From Globisporangium splendens (taxonomy: Eukaryota; Oomycota; Peronosporomycetes; Pythiales; Pythiaceae): a stretch of 64,000 bases of DNA. This document shows, piece by piece, positions 21,388 through 32,379 of this stretch. The stretch's first letter is position 1; each line of letters opens with the position of its first letter. The notes beneath the pieces were generated by a model. That model saw nothing but the letters and a program-made list of their open reading frames with translations, searched no databases and was not told the DNA's origin. Location of the stretch: contig VFIW01000075.1 of the NCBI GenBank assembly GCA_006386115.1, positions 124,001-188,000 on the forward strand. Reading direction: 5' to 3'. The position numbers and the translations under genes were made by a program.

Positions 21388-22415
21388 ATATTCTCATTGC
21401 GTCGCCTGGTGTGCGCTCGCGCAGTGACACCTCACTTCCATTGCGAATCTCTTCTTAGCACGCGATGCTGTGAGCAACCACTTCATGTTTGCTGGCGAGG
21501 CCCACTCTCTTCATCTTTCACTTGTGCTTTTTACAATACGAATGGTGGTGCATGTTCGAAATGCTGACCAGCAGTGGAAGACAACTCGGTACCTACAACT
21601 GCATTTTCTCATGCCCTGTCTTTGACTGACCTCGGTTAGGTTTCATGGAAAGTGACCAGATGGCCCGTCTCGTGTACAGTGTGTACCAAAGGGGACAGTT
21701 TGCAGATGGACATCTTGCTTTTGTCGTTGTGTAATCCTTCTTTGACAGATTACAACGAAAACGATGGCATGGAAATATCGCTTTTGTGCAGCATGCAACA
21801 ACAAACGACAGCAGACGGTATCGTTCGAAGTCTTGGCCTCGCATACCGCTGTCTTTGGCATCAACTCGAGCAGGGTGCAGAATTCCAGGAAGCGTCAATA
21901 AGCACAGTGGGCAGCGACCTTGTCACAAGAGGGTTAGAAAGCCACATTTCGAGAGAACTAGCCAAGGTGACCTGAGGAATACTCAGTATCTACCGAAGTT
22001 GAAGTCAAGTACGTGTCTAGAAGTCGCCTATTCCCATCGTGTCTGACCTCATTTTGGTTAAGCTTCACGCCAAAACCCCAGTATCTCGCCACTGCTGATC
22101 TCCGTTATGATCCGAAGACACAAATGGAAGGGACTCGTTGTCGGTGAGCATCACGCCATTGTGTCTGGCGTTTCACAGAGCAAGGAATGCTTGTTAGTGG
22201 TGGGATGAAGCTCACCACAGTTTTTATTGCAAAGCTGGGGTTTTCTTGATTGAAGCCATCTGAACAGGGGATGGCGAGCTCGCTCACGCAACACAAATGA
22301 CGTTAAGCACATAGACAGACTCGAGTATAGTCCGATGGTTGCTCAAGTAATTGTTTCACTACATCAACGCACGAGCACCAAGTCGCTAACTCACAATACA
22401 CACACACACACACCC
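21388..22415. other. gene-poor region with a decayed paralogous piece
   Basis: Plus-strand MARLVYSVYQRGQFADGHL (from about 21658) and the DLRNTQYLPKLKSST-like segment near 21970 are the third set of the degraded family described for 14.7-16.1 and 18.7-19.3 kb. A CA-repeat lies at 22393-22412. No intact gene. Confidence 0.4.
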
Positions 22416-25046
22416 TCAGTCCTGCTGGACATGCACCGTGAAGCTTCCTCCGTCTTGCCCATCGTAGCGCGCGTCATTGTCGTTGGCAAACAGCAGGTTG
22501 GTCGTGAGCGAATGCGAGTGCGCGCTCAGCAGCGGCGTCGCCAGGTTCGCCGTTGTCCCTGGCCCCTAGCCCTTGAGCTTGCGGAGCACCTTGTTGTGCA
22601 CCGGCACCTTTGGCTGCTGCAGTCGCTGGCTCAGTGCGCGGCATCGGCATGGACGCGCGGGACAATCCGAGAGCAACGCCATGGAGTCTGCGTCCGCACG
22701 CACTCCGCTGGTCTACCTCCCACGTCGTAGCGCCGACGCGTCCTGGTGCAGTAGTCCGTGCGTGATGCGCTTCATACCCGTGCTGGACGCCAGCGCCTCC
22801 TGCTGTTCGGGCGTCGGCGCTTCCTCGAGGATCGAGATCGTTGGCGGCTCGTACATTTGGATGCAGTTGTGGTCGAAATAGTACACTTGCGACGCTGCAT
22901 TGTCGTCCTCAAATGGACGCCCGTGTTTGACGTGATGCAGCACACCTGCATCCATCAGCAAGTTGCCCAGTCGAATGGCCTCGGGGCGAGATTGTACGAC
23001 CTGTTCTCTGAGCATCGTCGCCACGGCGTGGCGTCCTGTGGTCTGCATCCGCTGCTGCTGAGGAGCTACGTACATGCTCAAACTACTTTCACTGGCGTAG
23101 CTGCTCCCACGATGGCTCACTGTTGTGAGCGCACCTGGATCCGATTGTGCGAGCATGTCGTAGCTGAACTCACGCGCAAATCGCGCGCACTCTTGCTCTT
23201 GAATGCGCTCCAGCAGCATCACGAGCTCTTGCGCCGACGGTCGCTGCTCAGGCTCACTTTGCCACGCGAGTTCGATCACATGGTACAAGTCGGCATCGCG
23301 TTCAGCGTTTTCGGGGTTCAACGCGGGGCGGTCGCCGCCGAGAATCGCTTCGAAGATGTGCAGGTGGTTGTTCTTGAGATGTGGAAACTTTTCCTGTCCC
23401 GGGTGCAGGATGTCCCAGAACGTGATTCCTAGTGAGTAGGCGTCGGCGGCTTCACCGTACGATGCGAGCCCCGCGCGGTCCTGGATCACCTCGGGCGCCA
23501 TGTAGTCCACAGTGCCCTTGACCGTGATATCTCAAGCGAGCTGTTGACGGTCACTGCTGCGGATACTGTGCGAGGAGCATCGAGTCTGTGAAGACATGGA
23601 GAAGGACTGTTTGCTGTCCGCGTTGATGCTTGCACTGTTGGGTTCCCCAACTGCAGCGCTGCTCGCATCGAGCGCAGCTACTGGTATCGTTGATGCGGCA
23701 GCAAACTGTGGCAGGCACCGCGACTCACCGAAGTCCGTCAGCTTGACGTTGTTCTCGAAATCGACGAGGAAGTTCGACGGTTTGATGTCGCGGTGCACGA
23801 GCGCCGGTGTGAAGCTGTTCAAGTGCGCCACGGACCGCGCTGCACCGAGCATGAAGCCGAGATTGATGAGCACGTGCTCGCATTTGTGCGCAGAAGGAGA
23901 GGCATTGCGGCTCACGGTCTCCGCCATGGCCATCGTGACGTGGTCGAGGCTGCCTTGGCAGAGCTCCGAGACCAAGCAGATCGTGGGCGGACACACGCAC
24001 ATGCCGTAGAACTTGACGATGTTTGGATGATAGAGTGAGCTGCAGAGCGCGGCTTCGTGCGAGAAGCTCGCGATCACGTCGTCCGCAAACTCCTTCGGGG
24101 TGTACACTTTGACTGCGACCAGCGTCTTGGAACGCAGCACGCCTTGGTACACGACCGAGCTCGCACCTGTGCCGATCTTGTGTTTGACTTCGAGCGACGC
24201 AAAGTCAACGATGTGGCGCCGATGCATCTCAATGAGCACGTGAAGCCCTTCGGATGAGATGCGCTCGGTCATGGACGTCCCGCTCATACTTTTGCTGCGC
24301 TGCAGAGCGCACGCGTTTCCCCCCAGACCGCGCCAGTGCTCGGTGTCCGCTTTGAGCACGCGCCAGACGACGAAGGGGACGAACATGCCCCACGCCGTGG
24401 TCACATAGATCAGCTCGTATTGACTCTTGTGCCTGATGCGGTCTTCTGCAAGGTGATTGCCCATTATGCGCAGGCCGTGGTAGATGCCGACGTACACGCA
24501 GTATCCCCGCAAGGTACGTTTGCTCGCGCGCGCTGGTGGGTTCACGATCACGTACACGTAGATTGGAAGGATCGCGAGCCGCAATGCGAGACCAATGTAG
24601 CTGACAACGTCTTGCATACCTGGCGTCAACATGCTGTCGGTCTTGAGTTTCCGTGATGCCCACACAACCGGGATCAGGTACGTCGAGAACAGAAGCGTGG
24701 TGCACTTTGGCGCGGGGAACGAGATGCTCTTCTGCAGCATTAGCACCGGGATGATCAGCAGCACGAAGCGGCCACTCGAGTCGAAAAAGTACGAGACCCA
24801 CTGAGGCACGCTCGTGAAAGGGATGTGTCCCGCGAGCAAAATGACAAACGTCCAGAAGGTCAAGCCGGAAAGAATCGCCATGACCCAGAGCAGCGGCTCG
24901 AACGCCGGCAGGATGAGCTTCCGTGCCGCACTCGCGTCGCCCTGGAAGGCCTCGTGGCGCTTGTACCGCAAGTGCACGACGACGCTGCTGCATAGCCCGA
25001 ACATGGCGGCATCGCCGATGAGCAGGAAGTACAGGAACGGCTCCAT
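22416..25046 (-). CDS. 7TM receptor-like TKL protein kinase with DEP-like tail, interrupted by in-frame stops
   Basis: Single reading frame of 877 codons from the ATG at 25046 (upstream open frame has only non-ATG starts). Order: about seven hydrophobic segments (residues 5-250), then a kinase domain with GTGASSVVYQG (about 292), VAVKVY, HRDIKPSNF (about 415), DFG (about 438), GTVDYMAPEV and YSLGITFWDILHP (TKL/Ser-Thr type), then a DEP-like piece (about 675-725; RLGNLLMDAGVLHHVKHG, VYYFDHN) and a Ser/Asn-rich tail. Such 7TM-kinase fusions are known in oomycetes. Three in-frame stops occur: TGA 23532-23534 in the activation-loop insert, TAG 22713-22715, and TAG 22566-22568; the frame stays coding-like to TGA 22416. 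The first could be removed by a short intron (for example with acceptor AAG before GGCACT at 23510) and the second may be the true end. Otherwise it is a pseudogene. Confidence 0.72.
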
Positions 25047-25542
25047 TGGATGATTTTGTCGGCCAGATCCGCTGAGAAGCCTTACGAATGCCAAACTCTA
25101 TCTCACAGCAGGTACGTTGCACGCTCGCGCGAAGTTGGAGAATGACTCAATCAATGAATGAATGACCAGCATTCACAGGCTCTGTCCGACGAGTGACTGC
25201 ACACATTACCACATTCACCCCCAATTAGAGCACCCAGTAACCTGAAACCTTATATACTGCTAATAAGTGATAGAAGAAAACACATTTTGTGGTTTGATGA
25301 ATGCAATTGATCCCTGTTATAGTTTAAAAGTTGCTCAAATAATCTCGATGCGACCTGATCCAACTCCTCCATTCCATAATCCCATCGCCCATTCTGCCGA
25401 GTAATCAGCGCCAACGCATCCACCTACTTCAAATGCGAACCCACATGCGCCAGTCGTTCCTGCCAAAGCAGCTGCGGCGATCTTTTCTCTTTTCTAAACG
25501 TGTCATCATCATCGCTCTCATTATCCAAGTTGCGTCCACACC
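25047..25542. other. shared upstream region of the 7TM-kinase (minus) and DHCR7 (plus)
   Basis: Divergent, AT-rich, about 500 bp. Short ATGAATGAATGA repeat at 25153-25165. No gene seen. Confidence 0.4.
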
Positions 25543-26942
25543 ATGTGGTCGAACCAGAAGGGCGAGTCGCGCGGGCTGCTGCCGGGACGCTCGACGCTCG
25601 GGCCGCTCGCGCTCATGGCCACGACGCCTGTGGTTGCCGTGCTGCTCACGCACTTGTTCGTCACGCACCGTGGATCGCTCTCGTCCTTCCTCAATGCCGC
25701 AAAGCACGAGTCGCTGCTGGACATGTGGCCGTCGCCATTCAATCCGACGGCGTGGAAGCTCATCGGCGGCTTCCTGGGCACGCAGCTCGTGCTCATGCGC
25801 GTCGTGCCCGGCAAGACGTCGTATGGACCCATCACACCCGGAGGCAACGTGCCGCAGTACAAGAGCAACGGCTTCCAGTGCTTTGTGCTCTCGATCGCGC
25901 TCTTCTTCGCCGGTGCGTACCGTTGGGAGCTCTACTCCGGCGGCGTCGTGTACGACTACCTGCCGCAGATCATCTCGGCCATGAACGTGTTCAGCTACGC
26001 GTTCTGCGTCATGCTGTACATCAAAGGCGCGTTCCTGTGGCCGTCGTCGAGCGACTCGGGTACGTCGGGCAACCCGATCTTTGACTTCTACTGGGGCACG
26101 GAGCTGTACCCGCGCGTGCTCGGATGGGACGTCAAGCTGTTCACGAACTGCCGCGGCGGCATGATGTTTTGGGGCATTGGAATCATCTCATACGCGTGCA
26201 AGCAGGTGGAGCTCTACGGTTCGCTCAGCGACTCGATGGCTGTGAGTGTCGGTCTCCAGCTCGTGTACATCGCCAAGTTCTTTTGGTGGGAAGCCGGGTA
26301 CATGCGCAGCATCGACATCATGCACGACCGCGCCGGGTACTACCTGTGCTGGGGTTGCCTCGTCTGGGTGCCCTCCGTGTACACGTCGCCAGCCATGTAC
26401 CTAGTGCAGAACCCCATCGAGCTAGGCGTGCCGACCGCATTGGCGATCTTTGCCACTGGTGTCCTCATGGGTACGCAAAATGCAATAGCCTTGCGTGTGC
26501 TGATGAGTCATTGATTGGAGCTAATCGGTTGTGGTGCTGTTGTTTGCTGCGTGTAGTGTGGGTGAACTATGCAGCAGACCGCCAGCGCATGCAGTTCCGC
26601 GAGACACAGGGCAAAGGCACGATCTGGGGGAAGCCTGCGCAGTTCATCGTGGCCACGTACACGACCGAGAAAGGCGACACGAAGCAGAGTCTGCTGCTCA
26701 CGTCCGGGTGGTGGGGGCTCTCGCGCCATTTCCACTACGTGCCTGAGATCCTCGCGGCGCTCTGCTGGACCGCGGCCGTGCAGCTCTCGAGCGGCGTGCC
26801 CTACTTTTACGTCGTGTACCTCACGATTCTGCTCACGGACCGCGCGTTCCGCGATGACGCGCGCTGTGCGCACAAGTACCAGAACGACTGGGCCAAGTAC
26901 TGCGCGCGCGTGCCGAACCTCATCCTGCCCAAGCTGTCCTAA
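25543..26942 (+). CDS. DHCR7: 7-dehydrocholesterol reductase (sterol delta-7 reductase), 2 exons
   Basis: ER membrane enzyme using NADPH to reduce the delta-7 double bond of sterols. Exons 25543-26470 and 26557-26942 (86-nt intron), 1314 nt, 437 residues; the join gives VLMVWVNYAADRQRMQF. Family features: multiple membrane segments, TSYGPITPGGNVPQYKSNGF near residue 90, NPIFDFYWGTELYPR, KFFWWEAGYMRSIDIMHDRA, and the C-terminal signature LLTSGWWGLSRHFHYVPEIL with DDARCAHKYQNDWAKYC...LPKLS. Length is normal for the family. ERG24-type C14 reductases are close relatives, but ADRQR and GWWGLSRHFHY fit DHCR7. In sterol-auxotrophic oomycetes this enzyme is retained although most of the pathway is gone, so it probably modifies sterols taken from outside. 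Confidence 0.9.
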
Positions 26943-27095
26943 CACACTGCTTTTGGTAGTGACGTCGTAGCTTCATTTTTCAAGAAGATTCTATTCACTT
27001 GAGGCAAATTATCACATTTAAAACAGAACAGCAGCCAAATTCAATCTACACACCGAGTTTCGAGTCTATATCAACCATTCTTGCTTGCTTGGGTA

Positions 27096-28698
27096 TCATG
27101 CCATCAGCTGCTGGGTCAACTGGTACAGCAGCACGCCGAACGCAAGCACGCCGAACACGAGCACGGCGTAGACGTACCTGGCGCTGCTGAACGCGCCGGA
27201 GTACACGTTCGAGCTCGGGAACTCGCGGCTCGCGTACAACTGCAGCAGCGCCGGTGCGAAGAACGCGACATAAATGCCCGACATACCGCTGAACTGGAGC
27301 GTGATCGAGAGGTCGGAGACAAACACCGAGACGAGCAGCGGTGGGACCGACGCCGTAAACCGGCACACGAGTTTCCAGAACGGCTTACCGCCGAACGCGT
27401 TCACCCAGTGTCGAGGCACGACCGCTGCCATGTTGTCGCCCAGCGTGACCGAGATCAACGGATACACGCTGAGCGTATCGAGCGCCGGGAAGATGACCAC
27501 GATCGTCGACATGATCTTGACCCAGAGCGGCAAAAGCGACGCCGAAGACGCGAGTCCCCACGTGAAGTCGGCCCAGTTCAGGTTGATGCTCGACGAGATC
27601 TTGGGACCGAAGTACAGCGAACAGATCGAACCCAGCACGATGTAAAACAGCATCGTCGTCACGAGCGTGCTGCCAAAGATCGCGTGCGACTTCACCTGGT
27701 TCCGCGTCCCCAGTGGCGCGAGCAGCCCCGGCACCGAGTGCTGGAACAACTGCGAGAACACGCCTGTGCTGAACATGACGCCAAAGCCCGAGAGGTCCAC
27801 GAGCTTGTATTCGCTAATGAATGGTGGAGACGCAGTGGCAGCATCAACAGACGAGCTCTTCCAGTCCACACCGCTGTCGTACGGGTCGGCGTGCATGGCG
27901 TAAGACGCACTCACGATCATGATGAGCAGCGCGCCGAAGCGCACGATCGACATCGCGAGCTGCACGTAGATCTGCTCCGTGAGGTCCGAGCACGACAGCG
28001 GGATCACGATCGAGCCAAAGAGCAACGCCGCATGGAGACTCGTGATCTCGACGCCACCGATGCTCGTCACCTGTGTCAGGAAGCTGTTGACAAACACCTG
28101 CGAGTAGCCCAGCAAGCCGCCGTACATGAGTCCCAGCAGCGACAACTGGTACATGCGAGAGCCTATGTGCATATAGAGATGAAGATAGAGCGTCAAGAGC
28201 CACTCGAGAAAAGGGTGTTATGCATACAAGCATACCTAGTTTGCCGAGAAAGCGGTCGCAGAGCTGCGTGACTTCGGGGAAATCGTCGTAGTGCAGCTCC
28301 GCGGACTTGGCGTCGCTCTCGTTGAGCGGCGTCGTCTCGTTGATGTAGCTAATCACGTACGCCTCGCGCGCTCGCGCCACGGTCTCGGAGACCCACATAA
28401 CCGTCATGTACGAGATGAGCGTGACGAGCACGATCATGAGGTTGCTCATGATGAGCCCCGCGCGGAAGAACGCGTACGGGATGCCGAGCGAGCCGACGCC
28501 CAGAATGTAGTTGACCGTGAACGCGTAGGCCACGAGCGGAGAGTACTGCGTGGACACGTCGGCCACGACCGGCTCGAACGGGAGCGACATCTTGCGGTGC
28601 AGCAACCGGTGCGCATTGCGCGACGAGCGCGTCTCGCCGTGGTCCTCCCATCGCCCCTCTTCTTCGCCGTGGTTGTCGTACACGGCGCTCCAGTCCAT
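27096..28698 (-). CDS. TMEM104-like amino acid/auxin permease family transporter (2 exons)
   Basis: Polytopic membrane protein of the AAAP superfamily, closest by eye to TMEM104. Exons 28236-28698 and 27096-28162 (73-nt intron) give 1530 nt, 509 residues. After a polar N-terminus (MDWSAVYDNHGEEEGRWEDH) comes the first membrane segment YSPLVAYAFTVNYILGVGSL with GIPYAF, typical of the family. A loop with acidic residues precedes FPEVTQLCDRFLGKLGSRMY at the exon join. Later LSGFGVMFSTGVFSQLFQHS followed by VPGLLAPLGTRNQV corresponds to the conserved TMEM104 segment with GxxxFSxxxQHSLP. About 11 hydrophobic segments. Convergent with DHCR7 (153 nt between stops). Substrate unknown. Confidence 0.8.
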
Positions 28699-29197
28699 GG
28701 CGATTGGCAGGGGTGTAAGTGCACGAGCGCTTCTACGGAGGGATGGACGCACAGAGCAGCAGCAGAAGGCGACGGCGAATGCAGACGAAGGAAGCAGGAA
28801 GAGCGCGTTGGTGGCGATGAGGATGCTGATAATGTGTGCGTGGTTGCTAGGCAGCTTGTTGGCGGCTATTCCTTTGATATCGAGTATCTCGTTTGCGCTA
28901 TTTGTATCGTTTATTGACAGGTAGACAGCAGCAAGTTTGTATTTAGCATATGCATTTATTCTTGACAAAGAGGGCTGTCGTGTTTCAAAAGTAATTGTGG
29001 CTGCGATCCAACAGTTGTCATGCATCGTAGGCTCGATTTCATTCGCAGGAAACTCCATACATCGTCACATCATTGGTTAAAAACATATCCAAACACAATG
29101 ACACAACAAAACAACCTCTTCTGATTCGCGCATTTCAAAATTACTCCACCAGTTCTTGCTGCGCCTTTGTACAGCAGCTGTCTGGTTACGTTGCAAC
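28699..29197. other. shared upstream region of the TMEM104-like (minus) and TPR (plus) genes
   Basis: No supported gene. The minus-strand frame continues upstream of 28698 without an ATG-context start of its own and is AT-rich, consistent with 5' UTR and promoter. Confidence 0.4.
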
Positions 29198-30214
29198 ATG
29201 GGGTTACGCAAGCGCAAACGAATTTTGCATAAATGCTACGTGAAGCTTATGTTGCTCGTGCAACAAGCGCAACCCACTGAAACGCGCGACCCTTCGCGTC
29301 CAATGTCTGTCGCAGCGCTCAAACACGCCACGGAGCTCTACGGCAAGAGCTCGCCGCGGCTCGTGCCGTTCTACTTGGGATCGCCGACATCGCGCTGCAC
29401 GAGCGGCAGCTCAAGCAGGCCGACGAAGTGCTCTCACTCATCAATGGCTGCTCGTCAAGGACCAAAAGACCGCGCCGCTGTCGCCGACGACTGCACATGC
29501 GAATGGACGCCGCCATGAGGACGTGCCGGAGGAGATGAAGAACTTGTATGTGATCCGCATGAGCAAGCTCTACGGCGTGCTGCTCATGGAGTACGACGCA
29601 TTCACAGAGGCGCTGCAGTGTGCGTCGCACGGTGTGTACCACTGTTTGCTGCTCTTCGATCCCGAGCATCTCTACACGTCCGAGTTGTACTTCTGTCTCG
29701 GCTCGATCTTCTCGAAAATGCAGCAGCAGCCGAGTAACAACGCCAAGCAGCAACAGCGCGATCAGGAGAACGCGCTCGGCATGTTCGACAAGGTTGTCGA
29801 CATCTGGTACCGGTTCCTCACGAACCCGCCCGAGGACACGGCCGCGTGGATGCTCGAGCACCAGCGCCTGCGCATCTACGAGGCGTCAAAGATGCTGCAG
29901 CACATTGCCACTATGCGCTCGAATGCGCTCGGCGCGTCCCACGTGGCCGCGGGCGAGGTGCTCTACACGCAGGGCCTGATCTTCCTCTTCCTGGGCGACC
30001 ACGTCCAGGCCAAGCAGTTCGTGCAGCAGTCGCTCAGCGTCTACCGCAGCAATCTGATACGTACGCGTTCACATGATGGCGTGTGACTCTACTGCTAAAT
30101 GGTGTTGACTTAATGGCATTCCAGGGCTCGGAGCATCCATCGACGCTCGATGTGAAGAACGTGTTGCACCAACTCGAAGAAGCAGGAGTCGGACTAAGCC
30201 AACAGCATCAGTAA
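29198..30214 (+). CDS. TPR protein, ZMYND12-like, with single-base frame breaks
   Basis: Helical TPR-type protein; the pattern ALGMFDKVVDIWYRFLT, LGASHVAAGEVLYTQGLIFL, GDHVQAKQFVQQSLSVYRSN and a final GSEHPSTLDVKNVLHQLE recalls ZMYND12 and TTC29 TPR repeats, proteins linked to cilia. Start ATG at 29198 (MGLRKRKRILHKCY). Coding signal jumps frame twice: near 29373 (VPFYL to GIADIALHERQLKQADEVL) and near 29444 (LSLIN to WLLVKDQKTAPLSP), each repairable by one base. A third mismatch occurs at the intron about 30061-30124, where the donor leaves one base too many for the GSEHPS frame. The stop is TAA at 30212. Either a young pseudogene or assembly errors. Confidence 0.6.
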
Positions 30215-30420
30215 ACAACTTCAACAGCTACTAACACAAAACAGTGCATGTTCATGCATCCTTCTGCTGCTGCTGTTGCTTCTGGTACGTGATCGTCGTG
30301 ACCTCACATTTGCTCGGGACAATGGCTTCAAACGGATCAGGACTCGCAAAATATAGATCGCCGTACTTTGCCTACACAGTCGCATACAAAGAGCCCACCA
30401 TTAGTCTTATAAACATTCCA

Positions 30421-32106
30421 TTATGACATCTCAAATGCACGCACCTTGGTCTCAGCTGGTGCCACGAACCAGAGTTTCCACGCGTGGAGCATCATGCGCT
30501 GCGCGTCGTCGTCGGGGTCGCCGTACGTGACGTCGCCGAGGATCGGGAACCCGTGGTGCGAGAGATGCAGTCGCAATTGGTGGCGCCGTCCCGTCAGCGG
30601 TCTCAGAAGCACTTTGGTCACGGGCTCGTTGTTGCAAGTCGCATGACCGAGCACGAATGCTATCGTGGACGACGCCTTCCCAGGGACATCGGGAGTACCG
30701 ATCTGCATGCGGAACAAGTCGCCGTCTGGCTCCGCGATCGGGTCCTCAAACACGTACCCAACAGGCTCGCTTGGCGCCTTATCCTCGGCGTCTGTGGATT
30801 CGACGGTCCCAGGCGTGTCGTATTTTCGCTTCTTGCGCAGTTTCTCCTTCTCGGCGTCGAGAAATGCCTCGATCTCCTGTATGAACCGCTCGCGGTCGCG
30901 TTTGCCGCGCTCTTTGTATGGCTCCTGGGTCTCAGACGGGAGGTCTCGCCACCTGGTCTCGACCATCTTTTGCTCTTCTTCCGTCAGCTCGCGACCTTTT
31001 TCGTCACGCTCGCGGATCAATTGGAGCTGCTCCATGTGGTAAAGCGAGGGTCCGTGGCGTACGCCACGCGGGTATGCTGGATCCCGCTGGTGAGCCTGCG
31101 ACCCCTTGTACTGGGTCTTGAGGCGCTCGATCTCCTCCGTGTCCTGGATGAGCCATCCGAGTTTGGACAGAGTGCACTGCGTCGGAATGCTGCGAGACGT
31201 CGCATTGTCCTTGGACTCTGCTGCTGTCTGCAGCTGCGCGATGTGCTCCGACGGATCGAAGGGCAAATGACCGCGAACGACTGCGAGATACTCCTTCTGC
31301 ACGCGTTTTTCTCGAAACAGTTTGCATGCAAGTGCTGTTGCGCTATGCACAGCATATAGACGTCAGTCAGTGGCAGTGATAAGCGTATAATGGAGGATTT
31401 GGCAATCAACACGTACTCTCTATCGACGCCAATGCACATGAGACCCGATGTAGCTGTTCATAATTGTTTCCGCACACACACACACAAACGACACGATTTC
31501 CTATAGAGTCAATACACTTTGTCGCATTACTCGTCATTGCGTGAATGCATAACGCACCAAAGTCAAGCTGGTGGATCCATCGGAACTTCTTCACGTCAGG
31601 AAAATCACGATACAACTGTAATTAGCACAACGCACACCATCGTATACGTAAACATCATATAGAGACCAGCCAACGCATCTCTTTATATAGCAAGCACCAC
31701 ATTCGCATTGTGCACGTACCGCTTTCTCGATCGTGACTTCGAAGTCGCCATCGAGGCGTTCATCCGCACCTTTGTTCACCACAAGAAAGTGCTCGTTCTT
31801 CGAGATCACACGCAGCGTCAGCGCATCGAGCGTCTGCGGACCGCCGCGCCACTCCACAGACCCCGAATTGTCTTCTTGTTGCTCCGTTGATTCCGATGCG
31901 GTTGCCGTTGGTGGCGGCACATCGTCGAGATGCGCCTGGCGCCTTCGCGCTTTGTCGGTGATCAACCGCCGCGACGCTGGAGCTGCGGCTGCTGGAAAAG
32001 CGGCGGTACTGCTGCTGCTGCTGTCGTTTAGTGCGCTCATGATGCGTCTCTGAGGGATGCTGCGGCGGCTTCGGGAGACGAATCGCGACGCGATGCTCCA
32101 GAGCAT
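30421..32106 (-). CDS. RluA-family RNA pseudouridine synthase (RPUSD1-like) with HMG-box-like insertion
   Basis: Converts uridine to pseudouridine in RNA. Four exons: 31720-32106, 31558-31615, 31417-31453 and 30421-31342 (introns about 104, 104 and 74 nt), 1404 nt, 467 residues. Tiny exons 2 and 3 rebuild the catalytic motif FRWIHQLDFATSGLMCIGVD, with Asp about residue 147 and His-Gln-Leu-Asp as in RPUSD1-type enzymes. Then LACKLFREKRVQKEYLAVVR. At about residues 259-321 a segment GPSLYHMEQLQLIRERDE ... EEQKMVETRWRDLPSE ... EPYKERGKRDRERFIQEIEA has the spacing of an HMG box. The enzyme fold then resumes with VLLRPLTGRRHQLRLHLSHH and RMMLHAWKLWF. The N-terminus is basic and could be a mitochondrial presequence; a second Met (MSALND) is possible. 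Confidence 0.88.
30860..31050 (-). other. HMG-box-like insert inside the pseudouridine synthase
   Basis: About 63 residues with the HMG signature: aromatic and hydrophobic residues in helix 1, W in ETRWRDLPSE at the start of helix 2, PYKERGKRDRERF at the helix 2/3 junction, then a basic tail KLRKKRKYD. It sits within one exon, between the catalytic half and the C-terminal half of the RluA domain. Confidence 0.65.
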
Positions 32107-32379
32107 TTGCCTTTTTCAAAGTGGTTGCCATGGTGATCCATTCGATGTCCATCAAGCTCACAACCCAACTTGTTTTGGTACTGCTCAACCTCAACACACC
32201 TAGTTCTAATCACATCGTGTTTTCATCAGTCAGCAAGTTCACACTCTTTAACAACTTTTTGCCATTTTTTTTATCAACTCTTGTATTTTTCGTAGTAGTA
32301 AACTTTCTGTTAAAAATCGACCAGTTTGTAATTTGGTTCAGACGACGACGACCACAATTTCTTTCGATTCGACGACACT

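Noticed and set aside
25046..25094. Upstream extension of the 7TM-kinase start
   Set aside because: Only a TTG codon would begin it; the ATG at 25046 is directly before the first membrane segment.
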